64,000 nt of DNA, from the NCBI RefSeq assembly GCF_018991925.1, contig NW_024726235.1, forward strand, positions 1,606,601 to 1,670,600, read 5' to 3'. The notes below the pieces were generated by a model. It made no database searches, had not been told where the DNA came from, and saw only the letters and a list, made by a program, of their open reading frames with translations. The stretch is from Homarus americanus. Its lineage: Eukaryota; Arthropoda; Malacostraca; Decapoda; Nephropidae. Shown here in pieces: positions 39,729 to 64,000 of the stretch; the stretch's first letter is position 1, and the number at the start of each line of letters is the position of its first letter. The position numbers and the translations under genes were made by a program.

Positions 39729-39917
39729 TGCCCTCCCCCACCACCACCCAAGAGGGGCCTGGGCGGGAGGCCCCAACCGCCGCCGCTGCCTCCCCCACCG
39801 CCCCGTCGCATGCCCCCCCCTCCCATCCCCCAAAAGAGGCCTGGCCGCGTAATATCCACCAAGCGGAGAGTGAGCAGCGTGTTGGCTGGTTGCCAGCTGT
39901 GTCGTGCAATACTGCAG
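39729..39917 (+). CDS. Candidate proline-rich exon
   Basis: 189 nt open from acceptor cacccccgtag to donor cag|gtgtgt, 63 codons in phase 0. It reads CPPPPPPKRGLGGRPQPPPL, then PPPPRRMPPPPIPQKRPGRV, then ISTKRRVSSVLAGCQLCRAI-LQ. Repeated P-P-P-P-x-R/K blocks suggest SH3-, WW- or EVH1-type ligand motifs. It does not splice in frame to the PDZ1 exon at 41,823, so it is either another gene ending before 41 kb or a 5' alternative. The other two frames are less convincing: one stops early, the other is Ala/Thr-rich. Confidence 0.35.
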
Positions 39918-40339
39918 GTGTGTGGGAGAGGTGTTGCCCTCCCTCAACCAACCTACGCCCTCTCTATAATTCCTTCTCACCCAAGTTAATCTCCAACAGA
40001 CTTTTTGTTGGCGTGAGGTGGTGGTGGTGTCAGGAGGGGGAGGCGTGGGTGCTGGTCACGGTGTAGGTGGGAGGTGACCTGAGGGCCAAGGTTGGTGCCG
40101 CTGGTTGGGCACGCGAGGCTCCGGCTGGGCAGAGCATGGATGCCTGTGTATGGTGCGTTCATTTCGCGGGAGAGCGCGTGCACACACACACACACACACA
40201 CACACTATGTGACCTCACACAGTATGGCAAGAGACCAACCCGGGCCATCAGCTGTAAACTATAATAATTTGTATGTTCAGTTCATGTTCCTTCTCCTTTC
40301 AGTAATGAAAGCTTTTGTTAAACGACCCACCCACCCCAT

Positions 40340-40450
40340 GTCTTTGCATGTAATAAGTCATTTTTGTCTAATGTATATTTTCAGCCTTCGGGCTGCAGAA
40401 CTTTCTCAATAAACCGTTAATTATTATTATAATTATTATTATTATTATTA
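40340..40450 (+). mobile_element. Non-LTR retrotransposon 3' tail, copy 3 (hairpin/ATT-tail family)
   Basis: Only the 3' untranslated end remains: GTATATTTTCAGCC-ttcg-GGCTG (hairpin 40,382-40,395), TCAATAAACCGTTAATT and (ATT)n. Same orientation as the other two copies. The 5' limit is uncertain. Confidence 0.6.
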
Positions 40451-41551
40451 CACACATACTGTGTGTGCTAGGCAATTCCGTACACGATATAAGAATGCCA
40501 CGCCCAACACCTTTCCCCTGGAAGACGTTCACATATCACGCCCACACGGAATTGTTACACCTATCATGTACAAGGTATTCATTGGCCACGCCCTCTCACA
40601 GTTATCAACGAGAATAGAGAGACACTTTAAGGAACACTCCTTCTTGCCGTCGGTGCCGCCGTCAGGAAGAACACGGCCCATGACAATGGGCAGCCTCCTC
40701 CTGCTGACTCACCCACCAGGGCTCCTCGTTGTGTCTCAGTTGCTTCACCAAAGAGGAGCCACAGTCGAGCTAAACGGGTGTCCTACTGCCCTCAAACGAT
40801 GGAAATCTCCTTGCGTTACCGGTTAAAATACAGTTATATTGGTAGTTCCCGTAGACTCTGTAAAGGGTTGTGTTGCTCCAGTGGCCTTCATCTTGATGCT
40901 GGTGATCTGTTCCTTGAGCAGCAAATATTATACATACGTGGTCATGCTCCCCAACGCTCCTGCAGTCATCACTGACGAATGTTTAGTCTTCTTTACCAAA
41001 TATAACCATTCAAATTTAAACGCAAATTCTTAAGAGAAGTAATGATAGTTGCCGACGCACGATTATGTTAATGTGGATATAACTCTGGCTCATCAGTTCC
41101 CGGTTGTTGATGTTGCCATGGTGGGTCCCGGTAAACACGGGCCCCAGGCGCCTAATGCTAGTGTGTCATGCTGTAAATGTGTAATTATAAACCTGCTTTG
41201 GAAAGACGACTCAAATTACGATGCACTTAATTGCAATGTTAATGACTGTAAAATTCTCCGAAAACATTTTAAAATGTTTTCGTTATTCATCGTCGTCTTT
41301 TCTCATGTGGTCACAGCTACTACCTTTAACAAAATTTTCGCGAACCTTAAGAAATTTAATCAATATCAAAATCACAACAGAATACATTTTAGACCGGTTA
41401 ATGACGCCAAAAAATGTCGGGGTGAAGGACTTGTGAAACGTTTCTGTGGCTACGATTATTAGTCATTAAATTCAATCGTAAAATTTCTTAAGGGATTCAT
41501 TGACAGTGTGACTTAGAGACTGGCACAGTAGGAGCCTCTCTGACGGTCAAC

Positions 41552-41583
41552 ATGGAGCAAGGAATTGATTTTAAGGGGAGAAG
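41552..41583 (+). CDS. Candidate first coding exon of the harmonin-like gene
   Basis: An ATG sits in a strong context (A at -3, G at +4) and opens MEQGIDFKGR, then two bases, then a donor GTAATG. Joining to an acceptor at 41,817-41,818 (ggcag before cagtatg) makes Ser-Ser-Met and enters the PDZ1 frame, adding 12 residues before the Met at 41,823. The stronger upstream acceptor (ttgttccag, ending 41,804) would instead bring an in-frame TGA or a frame shift, so it fits only a non-coding 5' leader with translation from 41,823. A start here is possible but rests on splice consensus and Kozak context only. Confidence 0.4.
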
Positions 41584-41822
41584 GTAATGGTTAACTCTCT
41601 TGGCATTATTATTATTATCGTCCTATTACAAGTCTATTATTATTAGTAGTAGTAATATGAAACAGTCCTACACGAGAAGCCTTGGTATGACTGACCATAA
41701 AAGTGACTCATCCATCACACTATTACTTAACATCATTCATTATGTTATTATTATGGAGAAACAAAAGTGGCGGTATTTAATGTTTTTGTGTTGTGTTGTT
41801 CCAGATGTTGTGAGGCAGCAGT

Positions 41823-62020
<20,198 letters not shown>

Positions 62021-62545
62021 GTGAGTTGAGACCTTTTCTTAATACAAGTGGTGACTACAAATTTGTTATTGCCATTATTTTTTTGCAAAACTTATTGTAA
62101 ACGACACTCTTCATGGCAAATGATGAAACAACTACTAATTTCATTTACTTTTAAGCTGTTGCAGCAACTTGGAGACCTATTTCTAAAATTTATCTCACAG
62201 TAAAGATGCTTATGGCTTGCATTTGTATTCACCAGGTTTTAAAGTAAGTCAAACAAATATAGAAAATAGCTCAATGCTTCGACTTCTTGAATCTGTCTGT
62301 ATGTAGAAACTGCACAAGCCAAGTGGGTTCAGCAGTATTGTAGCAATATTTTTCTTAGCACAAATTTATCACCTAGGATTATATATTATATCCTGTCTTT
62401 ATCTCATACTTTTCTTAGATTTTCTGTTACTTGTAATTCAGACCTGTAATATTTATGAGTATGAGATGATGACAGTACAGTACTGTAACTGCACTGCACA
62501 ATTGTAGTGTTGCAACTTCAGGGGTCCATCATGTGAGCAGACAGG

Positions 62546-62579
<34 letters not shown>

Positions 62580-64000
62580 AATGAGCCAGATAAGAATCGT
62601 GCATATGCATATTACATACATTGAAAACAAAACTTAACAAATACTAGAATAGTTCTATCTATATTGACACTTCAAGCTCAGAATTAGAAATCCCTAATAA
62701 GACTGAAATTACAATTGTATGAAGTTATAGAGAGATGTAACATACAGATACTGTAATAGGATGTTACTACCGGGTTAATGTATGGGTGGGTTTCATGCAT
62801 GTGTTGAGAGGGCAAGGCTTATATTATGAGAGTTTTGATGTAAACATGTGAAGTATTGAATCAGTAAGCAAACATTATGCCCTTAATCAATGAATCAATT
62901 TTATAAAAGTACTGTAAATTACATACCTGTATTGAAAGTTCACATACAGTAATTTTAAGAACACAACAATCCAGAGAGGAATAACAATTTCAGATTTAAA
63001 ATCGTTTAGTTTGACATATAGTACCAGTATCTAGTAAAGTACAAAAAAAATATTACAGTACATTACTTATTGAAGAACAAAGTGAAAATGCATCCTTAAA
63101 TAATAAATTTATCATTATTTGGAATTAGTCTTTATAATTAGTGCATATAAATAATGTACTGTATGCATTATTCAATCAAATGTATTTTCCTAGCAAAATG
63201 TTACATTATGCTAGAATAAATGTGCTGAGTATGTATTAATTATGTAATAAACCTTTGACTTAATTATGTAATAATCTCCTTCTCCCACACTTGATTAAAT
63301 GTTCTTATCTACAGTGGGATGTTTGTGATAAATTTGTCACTGACGATGAGTTAATGAATTACATTAATCTTTCATAATCATAGCTCATGTATACAATATA
63401 CTCAATTTATATGTGGGACACAATCAACAATACAGTACTGCATACCGTCCTGGCTGATGTGGATGTGATTTACAATATGATGGAGACCAAAAATTTCACT
63501 TCTCTAATAGGAATACACACTAATTTTGAAAAATAGTTATTTTATGTGTCATACACTTAAACTCACAGAACTCTCTACATATCAGATTAAATATGATAAG
63601 ATAAGATACATGACACGCCTAGTTTCAAAGGGGCCACCACCCAGTAGGGTGCTGTCACCTTAGCTACCCTCACATTCCTCTTGTGATCTCATTTACAGTT
63701 GTGTTGTTTAAGAGTTACTTAATGGCAAGTGTTCTTAAAGACTGGTGATACATCTGTGTTCACAACTCTTGAAAATTATCCGAGCTAATATACCGATGAT
63801 TATTCTGTCTGCATTATAGTATGAAGATACTTCTGGAGCTAATATAATTGAGATCTAATGAATTAGACTGTGTGTGTGATGAGTTGGTATGAAAGTTTTG
63901 AAAATATTACTGAAATTTGCTGATTTGAGGGACCCTTGAAAATAGTTGCTCTTATTTGTTACTGTCTGCACCCCAATTCACTTTGGCCCTGCTGGCTCAC
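62021..64000 (+). other. Intron after exon H (continues beyond window)
   Basis: AT-rich, with a (GT)n run at 62,551-62,579 and many short gtacagta/tactgtac motifs. No further exon with good splice sites was found. Confidence 0.6.

Noticed and set aside
41049..41462. 137-codon frame upstream of the harmonin-like gene
   Set aside because: No recognised domain, no coding codon rhythm and AT-rich composition; likely chance.

Overview
This window is animal nuclear DNA, most likely from an arthropod and plausibly a decapod crustacean. Three things point that way: spliced, intron-rich coding sequence with GT/AG boundaries; many short dispersed arrays of the arthropod telomere-type unit TTAGG/CCTAA; and an extreme load of CA/GT, CT/GA, AAT and AT microsatellites mixed with non-LTR and Penelope-like retroelement fragments. 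The species is inferred, not shown.

The one gene that can be built with confidence is on the + strand from about 41.5 kb to past the right edge. Eight exons (41,823-42,089; 55,692-55,825; 57,488-57,712; 58,315-58,459; 59,708-59,889; 60,098-60,239; 60,940-61,296; 61,820-62,020) join with consistent phase at all seven junctions. They encode 551 residues: PDZ1, a linker with a DPLTW motif, PDZ2, a Ser-rich stretch, a charged helical segment, a second Ser/Thr-rich segment and a coiled coil. Order and motifs fit the Usher-syndrome scaffold family, closest to harmonin (USH1C). The 3' end lies outside the window. A small upstream exon with a strong start context (41,552-41,583) can join in frame and add 12 residues. 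The N-terminal harmonin homology domain was not found.

The left 41 kb is mostly simple-sequence DNA, minisatellites, long pyrimidine- or purine-only tracts and retroelement debris. A few isolated stretches look like exons: 8,719-8,789; 10,142-10,214, whose end resembles a globin A helix and which has a CCAAT/TATA-like promoter 0.65 kb upstream; and a pair at 39,419-39,455 and 39,729-39,917 encoding a proline-rich segment. They are listed with low confidence.

The 13.6 kb first intron of the harmonin-like gene holds a 5'-truncated LINE with a 219-codon open reading frame, a Penelope-like element remnant (GIY-YIG end plus a hammerhead-like box) with a second inverted copy, three (AT)n blocks and an open stretch with a poly(A) signal. 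A 92 bp TTAA-flanked piggyBac-like mini-element is also there. The intron that splits PDZ2 contains a roughly 1.1 kb minisatellite whose unit resembles a 3' splice site. From about 52 kb rightward the sequence is AT-richer and much poorer in microsatellites.
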